The notes under the pieces: generated by a model
What the model was told of the DNA's origin: nothing
Databases searched by the model: none
What the model saw: only the letters and a program-made list of their open reading frames with translations
Source of the DNA: Ilex aquifolium
Taxonomy: Eukaryota > Streptophyta > Magnoliopsida > Aquifoliales > Aquifoliaceae
NCBI GenBank assembly: GCA_951799425.1
Contig: OX637391.1
Span: forward strand, 16,086,051 to 16,150,050
Length of the DNA stretch: 64,000 nucleotides
Direction: 5' to 3'
Shown here: positions 34,301-44,756 of the stretch, piece by piece
How positions within the stretch are numbered: position 1 is the stretch's first letter
Layout of the letters: the number at the start of each line of letters is the position of its first letter
Position numbers and translations under genes: made by a program

Positions 34301-35178
34301 GTAACAAATGCATAAATTCCTGCAATAACTTGAACATTAAACATCCAAATCTACCTGAAGATTTTACAAACTTCAAATTTTAAAATAGTATAAACTGAAA
34401 ATTCAATAAGAAGTTTTAAATTTTATTTTTATTCCAACGCACCTTCTATCAACTCGATGATTGCCTTGGTCAGCCGTTGTATGCTGAAATCATCAGATAC
34501 ACACACCCAAATCCTCATCTCAAAGTGAGCCTGTACCCTTGGATCATTGTAGACCAACTGAGAAAGTGTGGTCTTTCCAAGTCCCCCCATACCCCATATG
34601 GCGTAGACAGAGAGATCATCTTCATAGCTCGAATTGCTAAGCAACGCACCAATTATCTTTTCTTTCTCCTCATTTCTACCGTAGATTTCTGACTCAATCA
34701 CAAGAGAGGCAGTTTTTCTTTCTTCCATATCATAACCCTGTGAACCTTTAACTTCCAAGTGGTACTTACTTTTCTCCGCTGCAATGGAATCTAATCTCTC
34801 GCTTATATCTTTCACCTTATGAGCCATTCTTAAGCGGAATACGAAAGGATTTCGAGGCGTGAAGAAGGCACTTACTTGGTTTACCCCACCTCTTCGACGA
34901 TCTACCCTTCGGTTGAGAACTTCTGTGGCAAACTCGTCCAATAGATTGTCGACATCATAAGCTGCATCCTTAAGCTTACTCAGCCAACCCTGCACAGCCT
35001 TACTCTTGGTTTGCTTGGCCTCGGCATCTTGAAGCACATCTTGGATTGTAGTGAAAGTACTCTTAAGTTTCTCGATCTCATTCTTTAGGCCCCAAGCTAA
35101 CCCAAATTCTTGCAGTAGGTAAGAATTCAAGTTTCCCAAGATGGTACTCACAAGGCCAGAAACAAGTGCATCTGCCAT
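31387..35178 (-). CDS. CC-NBS-LRR disease resistance protein (CNL), intact
   Basis: This is an intracellular immune receptor of the RGA/R1 type: the NB-ARC is an ATP/ADP switch, the LRR reads pathogen effectors or guarded host proteins, and the coiled coil signals. Two exons, 34443-35178 and 31387-33890, are joined by a 552-bp phase-1 intron (donor AG|gtgcgt, acceptor ttacaag). They encode 1,079 residues. The coiled coil (Rx-N) covers about 1-120, with DAAYDVDNLLDEF where the EDVID motif is expected. Then come P-loop GMGGLGKTT at 196-204, RNBS-A WVCVSDDFS, kinase-2 LLVLDDVW near 271-278, RNBS-B TTR, GLPL as CGGVPLAVKALG, RNBS-D CFAYCSIFPKDYE and MHD in MHDLMHDLAQ. About a dozen or more LRRs follow, ending at RQIQSLDC. 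All NB-ARC motifs look intact, and the length is normal for the family. It is the only full-length NLR of the three block copies. Confidence 0.93.
33891..34442 (-). other. Intron of the block A NLR gene
   Basis: It splits the NB-ARC between RNBS-A and kinase-2 in the codon for glycine 246. The corresponding block C intron (60146-60980) is about 280 bp longer. The frame stays open upstream of the acceptor, so a naive reading would start exon 2 too early at 34050. Confidence 0.85.
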
Positions 35179-35299
35179 TCTCTCTCTTTGATTTTTGGAA
35201 CTCTACTCAGAAGCAAGTTTAGATCAGACAAGATCGCAAGCTGAATCAATTTCACTCACAATTTTTGCAATAACAGGAAAAAAAAAATGTTTGGATAAC

Positions 35300-36009
35300 T
35301 GATTATGAAGGGTAACTGAGAAACACGATTCATTGGCCACTAGGCATGACCGGGCTACAGCTATCATTTTTTTTTTTATTACACTTTGAGCTCCACACGG
35401 TATTGACTTGGGCGGGTTTCACGGATCTGGCGGAATCTACGGTGTCCTCGCATTACATTGCTGCACCAAACTACATAAATTAATTAATTGTTTGGATTAT
35501 TCAATCAACTGAACAGAGCATGCGTGGTCTGCTTTTCTAACTAGGAGTTCTCTATGCTACTCCAAAAAAAAAAAAATCATATTTTCATTTATTACATTTG
35601 TAAATATTTTTATTATATTTATGGGTAATTTTATGATTGTTGTGGTACCAAAAAAAGTAATAAAAATATCCATAAATATGGTAAATCACTCACAAATATG
35701 ACAATTTTTTTTGTACTGCAAAAAAGTGCTAAAATTCCCCACAAAACTAATAATTTTTTTTATTATAAAATGACCTACGAAAGTAGTAAAAACACCATTG
35801 AAGTAGTAACTTTTAGAAATATGGTACCAAATTTATTTTGTCCGTACCATAGTCAAGTTCTAACTAAGATAGATGAATATGGGTCCCATTTAAAAAAGTT
35901 GATGAGACCCACTCATCCAACAGTCTCCTTTCATTTGGGATAAAAATTTGGATTAGAAATTTTGGATATATAGTATTTCCCTAGTATTTTTCGCCTACTT
36001 TCGGATCGA
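35300..36009. other. Spacer between block A and the gypsy fragment
   Basis: AT-rich, no gene seen. Bases 35391-35420 repeat the gagctccacacggtatt word found upstream of the block C NLR (61887 and 61964). Bases 35878-35985 resemble the inner part and right end of the MITE at 42009-42180 (gggtcccatttaaaaaagtt, tttgggat). Confidence 0.5.
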
Positions 36010-36760
36010 GAACGTTGATGTCTTCACGTGGATGAACATTGATGGAGCAATCAGTAAATGAAGTCGAAAAATAGACTGAGAGTTCGGATATCGAACCTCA
36101 AGCAACAGTGGTTAAGTGACTCCGGTTCTGTCAAAAGAAATTAAGAGTAGGAGATTGGTATAATCTTAGCCGAACCACCTCCAATACTAAAGTCAATTTA
36201 ATAGAATAAAGTATTTATCAAGTCTAGAGATAGAGAGAGAAGAGAGAGAGAGAGAGCATTCTCTTAAGCAATTTTTCCTTAGTCTCACCCTTCATTTATG
36301 AGGGTTTTTATAGTGTATCTTATCACAATTTGAGTGTGTATAAAGCTATTATCAAGCAAGAGCCTCCACTATTGGCTTGTCTCAGCATGGTGCCAATCCA
36401 CGTGTGGTGTCAGACATGCTATGTCAAGTGTCAGATTCTTCTTGACTGGCCTCATACATATAGTGGCTGACGTTATCTAGTTAGCTTTCTTTATGACCGT
36501 TCACTGTGCTTCGAGGTCCAGACTGTGGCAGGGAATTTTTCCATCAGTAGCGCCCCGATTCCTTGTGAACTCTTGAGTCGCTTAGGAATCTCTTGGCCTG
36601 TCGCCGCTCTGTTGGGAGGTCACCATTTTTGAGGTAGGATACATACGGGTCCATCCACTGTGACGCTTGCACGTACTCGGAGTGTTTCTCCCACCGGTTC
36701 TCTTTCTTCAATGTTGGACCTGTGCAAATGCATAGATGTATAACACGCATACAAATTATA
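36010..36760 (-). mobile_element. Ty3/gypsy remnant with LTR-like sequence
   Basis: The minus strand at 36544-36700 reads SQWMDPYVSYLKNGDLPTER and RQAKRF, the short linker that precedes the integrase zinc finger in Tat/Ogre-like gypsy pol. The rest of pol is missing. Sequence 36180-36540 with a GA run (36229-36256) is LTR-like but has no second copy in the window. Confidence 0.55.
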
Positions 36761-37427
36761 AAATGTCATGAACTTCAAAAGAGGAAAGAATTGCATCTAA
36801 GATTGTAGCCTTGGTTTTCTAGCATAAAGATCCCAAAGAGATAGTTCTATTGAGTCGATTTCCAAACAACTGAATCAAACATAGTAGAGAGCGAGAGGAC
36901 AAAGGAACCGAATCAAAAAGCAGAGGAACCGAATCAAATAACAAGGAGTAAGAAGTTCGTCATGATTTGATTTCACTAGGACCTTGAGTAACATATGCTT
37001 GCTTGATGCTGCTAGCAGTATACACATTATCATTTGATTTTATTCAATGTGAAGGAAAATTTTAAGCCCAAATGATTTCGTATTTTTTTATGGACATGCA
37101 TAGAAGAAGACATAGAGGTGATGATATGATAAGCTGTTTTTGTATAATTCAAGCCCTCCATTTCCCGGGAGCTCAAGAAACCTCTTGTAGTGAAAGAAGG
37201 ATGAGAGGGTTTTTGACAAGTGAAATGATACTTATAAGGCTGTTAGTGATGCCCTTAGTATTTCTTTCCTTCTTTCATTTTCTCAATCAACCTTTTCTTT
37301 CTTTCTTTCTTTCTTTCTTTTTTTTTTATCAGAACCTTTTATGTCTTTCATTGGTAACTTTTGTTGTTGCAACTATAGTCTGTATTAGACATTTTGTTCC
37401 AATGTATATGGGTATATGGTGAACAAG

Positions 37428-37745
37428 GAACAGGTAATCTAATGACTACACTGCTACTTGGATGGAGCAACGTAATCCCTTCAAATGTTTGCCAGATTTA
37501 GTCCTAAGCCAATTGGCCCATTTTATGTTGTTTCTAATTATAGCTGCTTTTTGAGTTGTCCAGAAATATCCTGATAACCTTAACAAAGCAGCAGAGCTTG
37601 CTATATCAAACGACACTTCTTCTGGGGACATTAGCTGACTATCAGAGGGCTGGATATGACCTGCAATCAAGCAGTTTGGAGATTTGATTGAATCAAAGCC
37701 AGGATGACATTCGAAGCCCAGAATTAAATATAGGGCTGAGACATA
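37428..37745 (+). pseudogene. Second copy of the last two pyridoxal kinase exons
   Basis: Exon I copy is 37428-37471, with an intact acceptor (aacaag) and donor and a TGNLMTTLLLGWSN reading. Exon J copy runs from about 37563 to 37745. Upstream intron sequence (37160-37427) also matches 26030-26182. The exon J copy has a 5-bp deletion after the AELAIS region and a stop in the LEI segment, so it is dead. It lacks exons A-H. It keeps the last-exon tail that copy A lost, ending near 37745. Confidence 0.8.
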
Positions 37746-37749
37746 CAAC

Positions 37750-39295
37750 TAAATCAACATTATAAGAAACAATCAGACTTCTCTATGATACAATCAATGG
37801 AGTTAAAGCTTTATTTTAATCCAAAAAAATGTTGATGCATTGCTGTACAATGTGTGAAGCGTAAAATAGATTTTTGTTCCTTGAAGGGCAAGAGTATTTC
37901 AGGTCATCTATTAACTTATAGACCTAAATGTCAAAACCAAGCCTAGGAGAATCTTCTTCTTCTTCTTCGACGACTCCACTTTTGGTACTCTTGGTTAGCC
38001 TTGGCCAGAACAGGACAATTGATAATTTGAAGGGCCTAAAACTTTTTAAATGCATTTGTTCTTTGGAGTTTTTGGGTGCGATTGTTCATCTTTAGTATGT
38101 TGCCTTTTTTTTTCCAGGGACATGGTATACATCATGATCAGTTGTTCATCTGTATTTTGTACTAATCTTGCTTGAACGGGGTGGCTGGTTCTTTCATCTC
38201 ATTTCTGTACCATATTCCTTCTGACCCTGATTGTAGGGCATAATCACATCCAAAACCAAACCTTACAAGAATTCTGTTTGATTAGCAAGTGGATTTAGCT
38301 TCGCTTAAACACAAGAAAAATGCATTGGAAAGGCACATGACAACTTGTTAGACTGATTCTTCCTACAATATTCGTAGCATTGAATTCATCCATCTCATAA
38401 GAAGTGAGCAGATCCATTTTAAACTCATAATATCCTTGTCAAATAGACCGCAAAGGGTACTTTTGATCAGAGTTCCTGCTTCTAGGTAAACCTACACATA
38501 TTCAGCTTCAATACAGTTCTAATTTTTGACCAATCAAATGCAATGGTAAAAACTATTGACATAATGACGCTCATTTTTGTTGCTCGAGGATGCGAAATGG
38601 CTCTAGAAGCAGGTCTCCTTGAAGCCACTTGGATATAAAACAGAAAAAAGAACACACTTGTTCTTGTTTTTTCTCAATCTCTTAGTGCATCTGGGTTAGA
38701 ATTGGTCGATATACTCGAATTGGTAGATTACCCAATTGTTGATGAACAAAAATTGGTCTCACAATCAAATGTATGCAAACTTCTCTTGAATATAAAGGTA
38801 AGGTTCAAATTGTTGTGAATTTTATCGAGATAAAAGCAGAGGCCAACAGGACATAAATAGTTCACGGCTTCAAAAAAAAAAAATCCATTTCTAGGAAAGA
38901 GTTGGATCAAGAGTTTTACAATTTGGGTGAATATTGGCATTTGTGAAATGTCTGAAATGATAGTGTTCCTTAAAATTATGACCCATTCGACTGCATATTC
39001 TCCTTCAAGAAGGCTCAATCTTGTTGTGAAATCTTCCCTAGCTTGATTAGTGCAGCAAGCATTCCTCTAGACAAGGACTCGAGCATTGTCAAGGACTCGT
39101 GCAGGGTGTTGAAAATGGTGATTATATCCAAAGTGTTTAAAGGAACTCTAAGTCATGGTGGTTACTGAGATGTTGTAAATCACCACTCAAAATGGTTGGG
39201 TGTAAAGTTAAACGACTGGATATCAGCATATGGAGTTGGCTCAATATGGCTCTTGTTGCCTTAATTAACCATAAATAGGAAAAAAATAATGTGCT
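37750..39295. other. Unassigned part of block B
   Basis: No gene, RNA or transposon recognised. A minus-strand frame of 96 codons at 38728-39018 shows no family motif. The sequence has no counterpart in blocks A or C. Confidence 0.5.
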
Positions 39296-39345
39296 CTGTG
39301 ATTGACCACCCAACCACCAAATGAAACATGTTAATGCAGATATAA

Positions 39346-39731
39346 GAGCATCTCCAACAAATGATCTAAAACACACAAAATCTTTAAATTTTAGCTATTT
39401 AGCCCAAAAATTTCATTCCAACAAAGTATCTTCAAAACATGTAAAATAACATTTTGCTACAGTGATACTCTATATTTAGAGTATCACTGTAGCAATATGT
39501 AAAAAAAATTTATAATATTTTCTCTCTCTTCCTCTCATTTCTTCCATTCTCTCTCTTTCTCATTTTTACTATTCCCAAAAAAAATAATAAAAAGGGAATG
39601 AAAAATAATATTTAAAAGGAGTAGTTAAAAATATAGAAAATATGTTAGAGTGTGTATTGAAAAAATGAGTAGGTAAAATAGAAATGTTGCTTTTTGAGTA
39701 GCTAAAATAGTTTTTATTGTTAGAGATGCTC
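39346..39731. mobile_element. Tourist/PIF-Harbinger-like MITE
   Basis: The 386-bp element has terminal inverted repeats GAGCATCTCCAACAA and, inverted, GAGCATCTCTAACAA. A 3-bp TAA target duplication flanks it (39343-39345, 39732-39734). Blocks A (about 27330) and C (about 54745) carry the empty site with a single TAA. It has no coding capacity and an AT-rich interior. Confidence 0.9.
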
Positions 39732-39796
39732 TAAGAGATCTAAGAGAAGAATTTCATGTAAAATTACAACTAGTGCATATAAAAGAAGAAAGCCTA

Positions 39797-40429
39797 TCCA
39801 AGACTATTTGAGATTTAAAGTGACTACTATAAATGAGATTTTTTATTTTTAATATTAATGATTTTTTATTTAAAAATTTTTTTTTTAGATTAAAATTAGT
39901 CTAATCTTTGTTGTGATAATCAATCTTAAGGAAGAATCTACTGATTTTAATTTTTATAGTTTAATAAAAAAAAAATTTGGTTTATTTTTCGTAATATAAA
40001 TAAAAAAAATTCATAAGACAAAAAAAAGGAAGAGAATTTGTATTTACAAGAGAGTGAGTGAGAGGGAGGGCCTTAGTTTACTAGAGAGAGAGAGAGATAG
40101 AATGATTACAAATGAATAGTGTGTTTTGGTTGACTAGTTAAAATTATTTTTTTAACCCTTAGTTTTTTCTTTTCTTTTTTTTTCTAAAAAATTTATTGTA
40201 GTATATTTTTAATATTATGGGATGGGTTCATGAGCCAAAACTAATCAAATTTATTTTTGATTGAGTTTAAATTTTCATAGGGTCTTTTCTAAGGTCTAAA
40301 ATCGTATGAATTTAAAAAATTGGATTTGGAATAATTATGCACCTAAAAAATTTAGGGCCTTCTTTGAATATGAGTCCTAAAACCCAGACTTTATTGGCCT
40401 TGTGATAAGGCGCCCTGACCCATCTAGGC
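39797..40429. mobile_element. Unclassified 630-bp insertion in block B
   Basis: Blocks A (27390-27410) and C (54808-54828) read straight through this point. Block B carries about 630 bp of extra AT-rich DNA with GA runs at 40048-40100. The edges repeat ATC, a possible short target duplication. No clear inverted ends were seen. Confidence 0.55.
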
Positions 40430-40574
40430 TTAAACACCATTTTTTGCTATTAGCTTTGACAAGAGCTCATGAAAGCTAAATCTTGCAAATGAAGATATAA
40501 TAATGTTCAACTCTTGATCACAACTGACGATCTAAACTAAGTACTCGATGTGCCACTCAAATCTGGCTATAACT

Positions 40575-40830
40575 TCAGCAATTCCAGTTCATTGACCGAA
40601 CCCATTTATTGTTTTTGATATCATCTCCTCCCCTCTCCTCGGTCCACTGCCTAACCTTTTCAATGGGATCTTTTGCACAAATCCTTTGAGCAAAGAGTGA
40701 CCTTCAATGCTTTAGTGTGGTGGAAACTTTACTTTCTCATTGATGATCCTCCCCTAATGTACCATTGAGGCCGTCAGACTAAGATATTTGGAGCCATGTA
40801 TGATTGCTTTGCTATTCCAAAGCATCGATG
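40575..40830 (-). pseudogene. S6-kinase-like fragment, block B
   Basis: The minus strand shows MAPNIL, then GRIINEKVKFPPH, a stop, and HSLLKGFVQKIPLKRLGSG. This is the C-lobe of an AGC/S6 kinase with several stops. The order matches block C. Confidence 0.65.
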
Positions 40831-40999
40831 GAAATATTGAAGGCAACAGTGGTGATACCTAGTCCTTAGTTTGCTTATAATTGGTTGATAATATTACGTG
40901 TAATGATGTGATATTACTGTTGCATTGGATATTTACTCCACCAGTTGCACCCCAGCTCTAGTGTCTCCCATGTGCTTTAAATCACAGATCAGGTGACAA

Positions 41000-41280
41000 A
41001 GATTTAGCTCCATCGATAGCACCCACAAGTCTTTTCACGTTTAAACGGCTTGAAGGTAGGCGTCCATCATTTGGACCAACTCCCTGCCTGCTAACATGGC
41101 TAGATAATTGCAGCGACATGGTCAAAGCAAAATCTTTGACCGCGTTTAATTTCATTTTTGAACATGTTCGACAAGTGAAAGTCTCTACCGAGATAAGTAT
41201 ATTATTCAAGCTACCCTTAATCCATCTAAGAACTTAATTCCTGGAATATGCTTATAACCACCACAAGTCCAAATTAAATG
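41000..41280 (-). pseudogene. APO-domain protein fragment, copy B1
   Basis: The minus strand reads VETFHLSNMFKNEIKRGQRF and CFDHVAAII, matching the segment between the two halves of an APO domain. A stop replaces a codon where the family has glutamate-leucine-cysteine. This is the clearest APO reading in the window. Confidence 0.6.
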
Positions 41281-41719
41281 ACCAAAACCACCGATTTATC
41301 TTCTGGACAATACATGGAAAAAAAAAAAAAGACAAAGTTGGATCTCTTCCCTAATGTATGGATTCCTACTCCTTTCCTCACACCGAGACGAGAGAAGTAA
41401 AGTAAAGAATTTCCTTCGAATCTAATCGTTACTAATTACTACTGTAACTAAATCAGATCAAATTAAAGGATTAACATGTAATATGGGGGTGCAATCCAAT
41501 TACGCAGAAAACATATAGGAGAAAGGAAACAACTTCCAAGTCAAATCATGCCATCAAGCCTCAGGGAAACAATATTCAAGCATCCCAACCCAAGCCAAAG
41601 TCCACCCAAACACAACGGCCTAAACATATTGCTTCAACCTTCGAATTGATGGATGATGCCCCAACTTATCTGGTTCCTTTGGTTCTAACTTTTGTCTTGT
41701 TTAAGCATTCAAAGTCAGA

Positions 41720-41815
41720 GTGTTTAAAGGGACATGCATATCTTTAACGCTACCCTTAATCCATTCATGAACCTGGTTCTGGGAAAGGTGCTGGTAACAA
41801 CCACAAGTCCAAATT
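41720..41815 (-). pseudogene. APO-domain protein fragment, copy B2
   Basis: The minus strand reads QVHEWIKGSVKDMHVPLNTL followed by TLNA and a stop. It is a second, partial tandem piece of the APO segment, as in block A. Confidence 0.5.
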
Positions 41816-42008
41816 AAATGACCTTTCAGGCCTATATGTACTTCTGAATGGTACCTGAAAACAAAAAAGGGCAAATTAGCACTCTTCCCAAATTTAGGAT
41901 GTCAATAGTCTTTTCCTCACAGCAAGATGAGAGAAGTAAACTCTCCGGAATTTACTTGGTATCCAATGGTTAATATGGTAGCTGAATTAAGATCAACTTT
42001 TTTTTTTA

Positions 42009-42180
42009 GAGCAATGCTATGTATCCCAAATCTCTAACTCAAATTTTCATCCCAAATTAAGGGAGACCATTGGATCAGTGGGTCCCATTTAAAAAAGTTG
42101 ATAAGACCCACTCATCAAATGGTCTCCCTTCCTTTGGGATGAAAATTTGGGTTAAAAATTTGGGATGCATAGTATTTTCC
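42009..42180. mobile_element. Foldback MITE with long inverted repeats
   Basis: The 172-bp element is almost entirely an imperfect inverted repeat (ctatgtatcccaaat against atttgggatgcatag, and gggagaccattgga against tcaaatggtctccc). A 9-bp direct repeat TTTTTTTTA flanks it, a Mutator-like target size, although low complexity weakens this. Block A lacks it at the matching site (about 28310). A truncated relative lies at 35878-35985. Confidence 0.75.
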
Positions 42181-42219
42181 TTTTTTTTATGAATAAAACT
42201 TAAAGGAGTAGCCGGCAAT

Positions 42220-44085
42220 ATGGGGTGCAGCCCAAATATCCATAAAGCATAAAGGAGAGGAAACAATTATTACCGAAATAATACCAACACTGTTAAAGCA
42301 TCCCTTAGCGAAAGACCACAAAAAAAATGACATCCGAAAAATTATTGCTTCAACCTTTGAATTGAGGTAAAGACTTGATGGTTCTTTCCTTTTAAACGCA
42401 CCAAAAAAGAGGAACTGCTTCCCATGTAAAGTGTCTAGTCTTTACCTCCTGACCTTTCCTCCATTCAACAACCAGCTAAGTTAACGACTTAAGAAAGTCT
42501 ATCTATCCCCCAAAATGCATCAACAACTCTGCTGTGACACTATAAAAAAGATGGTTTCCTTTGACAATTTTGAAGCTTGTTTTCCAGCGATGGAGTAGTA
42601 TTTCATGATCCTGTGAAAGATAAGGCCATCAACCCATGCACAAGGCTCCGGCCACAACAAATTGTTGGGAGGTCAAATGTGTGTAGTCTTATCGCCTCAG
42701 TTAGAGAGACTATTTTCATGGCTCAAACCCGTACTAATCAGATCGCACGAAGAACAACTTCTGAGACAAAGCAATTATATAATAAGGTACCAAAAGAAAT
42801 ATTGAAATAGGAAAATACTAACGTCGAGTTAGTGAGTGAGTGATTGACTCATTCTGCAACAAGATTTTAATTGACCAAATGATTTTACACCCAAATGATG
42901 TAAAAGGAGTAATATGCTTTGGAAGTCAATTCTTGATGAAAAATAGTGGTCCCTTGTATCATAAATAGAGTTTGAGGGGTATTTGGCAGGTCCTAAATAT
43001 TTGGAATTGGCTACCTAATTTTTTTTTTAATTAATTGTTTACAATTTAATAGGATATATAACGCTTAAAGAGACTATTGTCACTATGAGACACGGGGATG
43101 TACTTTTTATCTTCTATCAAGGGATATATATATTCTATCAAGCGAATAGCCTTTTCCACTGCCTCATTCCAAATTCATTTAAGTCTTCCACTTCCTCTAA
43201 AATTTCCACCATGAGCGATCATCAAGTCACTCTTACTCTTTGTGACATGTCCAAATTATCAAAATCAGTGTTCATATTTATCTCCAATAAGTACTAAAAC
43301 CTACCCATCTACATATTATTGTCTTACCACACATTCATATTAGCATTCTATTTTTAGTTACACTTTTTACTATCAATACAAATAATTCAAAAAATACCCA
43401 ATAATCCAATTTCAGAACAAATACATATAAATATTCAGAGAGAGAGAGACGGAGACAAAGTGAAATTACTTGTAGGCCCAGAGAAGGAAGAGTTTGAGAA
43501 ATGGAGGGTTCTGGCTTTGAGGACAACTTGAGCCACTGAAACCATGGTTTTCACTGGGTAGTTTTCTGATTCTCATTTCTCCATTCAAGCCTTGCAACAT
43601 CATCGTACCATGTCACAATTTTTGATTCCACATACCCAGTCCAAAAAGTTTTCATTGTAGGAGTGATGTGAATGACTCCAGCAGTAGCATCTTCACTGAC
43701 TGCACTTGCTATAAATATCCTAATCACCATCGGTGGCTGCTTTATAGACATAAAACTCATGCAAATTCCCCTTTTGGATTGCGCCTGAGAAACTCCCATT
43801 AAATGGAATTATCCATTAAAAATATGTGATTTCAACTCAAGTTCAATTTTTTCCAATTTAGAAAACTTGAAATCTGAATTTGTAAAATCAAAACCCTAAT
43901 TCTAGTGACTTCAGCTCAATCTTATCAAGTAATTCAACCAATTCAGCCCAAAAAAAAAGAGACAAATATGAAACAAATCTTACTTGAGAACAGCCACAGA
44001 CAGAGAGATCGAATATTTCAATATGATCTCTAAAATAGCAAAAATTAAAATTCGATTAACTTTCAATACTAATATATATATATAT
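42220..44085. other. Shared and private spacer of block B
   Basis: 42570-43350 repeats block A 28700-29530. 43400-43980 has no counterpart and no gene I recognise. 44030-44075 matches 30885-30935 and then runs through an AT microsatellite directly into the LRR remnant. Confidence 0.55.
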
Positions 44086-44756
44086 TGAAGCAGACCGTCT
44101 GGAAGAGCCTCCAACTCATCAAAATCTATTAATCTAAGCGAGGAAAGTGAAGTGAGATCCATCACTGACCTAACTAACCTTGTGTTACTCCTTTCTATTA
44201 CTAATGTCTCCAGTGCAGGAAGATTAGGCAAATCAGCCAACTTGGGACACCCCATGATCTTTAATTCCCGTAGACAACAGAAACTTTCTCCTCCGTCTGT
44301 TGTTGTCCATTCCTCTAAACTAGGCATTTCCTTGAATTCGAGCTTTTCCAATGCTGGAAATGATTTTTTCCCATCTCCATGGCACTCATTGTTGAAGTGC
44401 TTCACAGCATCCATTTCAACAATAGAAAGAAACTTGAGGAAGGGCAGTTTCCCGAGAAGAGGAAGATGTTCACATCTTTCACACCGTATTAGAGATATTT
44501 CAACTAGATTTTGAAGATCCAAATCCAGCATCCAATTAGGAAACTTCAAGCCTTGATAAGCAACTATGCTCAACTTTTTCAGATTTGAATGAAGTTGGAG
44601 ACCATCAAGAATTTCTTCAACATTATTTGGAAAGTTGTCTTTCGTGATGTCATCGTCCCAATACAATCTAAGATCAGAAAGATTATGCTTCCTCTTTAAA
44701 CTGGAACTTCTTGCATCCTCTGGATTTCTTACGTAATTGAGTCGTTTGATGGTCAA
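44086..44756 (-). pseudogene. LRR remnant of a CC-NBS-LRR gene
   Basis: About 220 codons of the LRR domain are in frame and closely match both full copies, from the VRNPEDARSS block to DELEALPDGLLQ. The coiled coil, NB-ARC and final LRRs are absent. The 3' break (44086) abuts an AT microsatellite; the 5' break (44756) abuts an A run. The fragment has no stop of its own within the homology. It is best read as a truncated duplicate, not a gene. Confidence 0.88.

Larger units (their letters stand above)
26466..35300. repeat. Duplicated block A (S6K/APO fragments, spacer, NLR)
   Basis: This block shares long stretches with blocks B (about 37.0-48.3 kb) and C (about 52.8-62.1 kb). Examples are 28700-29530 against 42570-43350 and 54893-55670, and the whole NLR region against 57.3-61.7 kb. 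Block A is the most complete of the three and carries the intact NLR gene. Confidence 0.8.
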
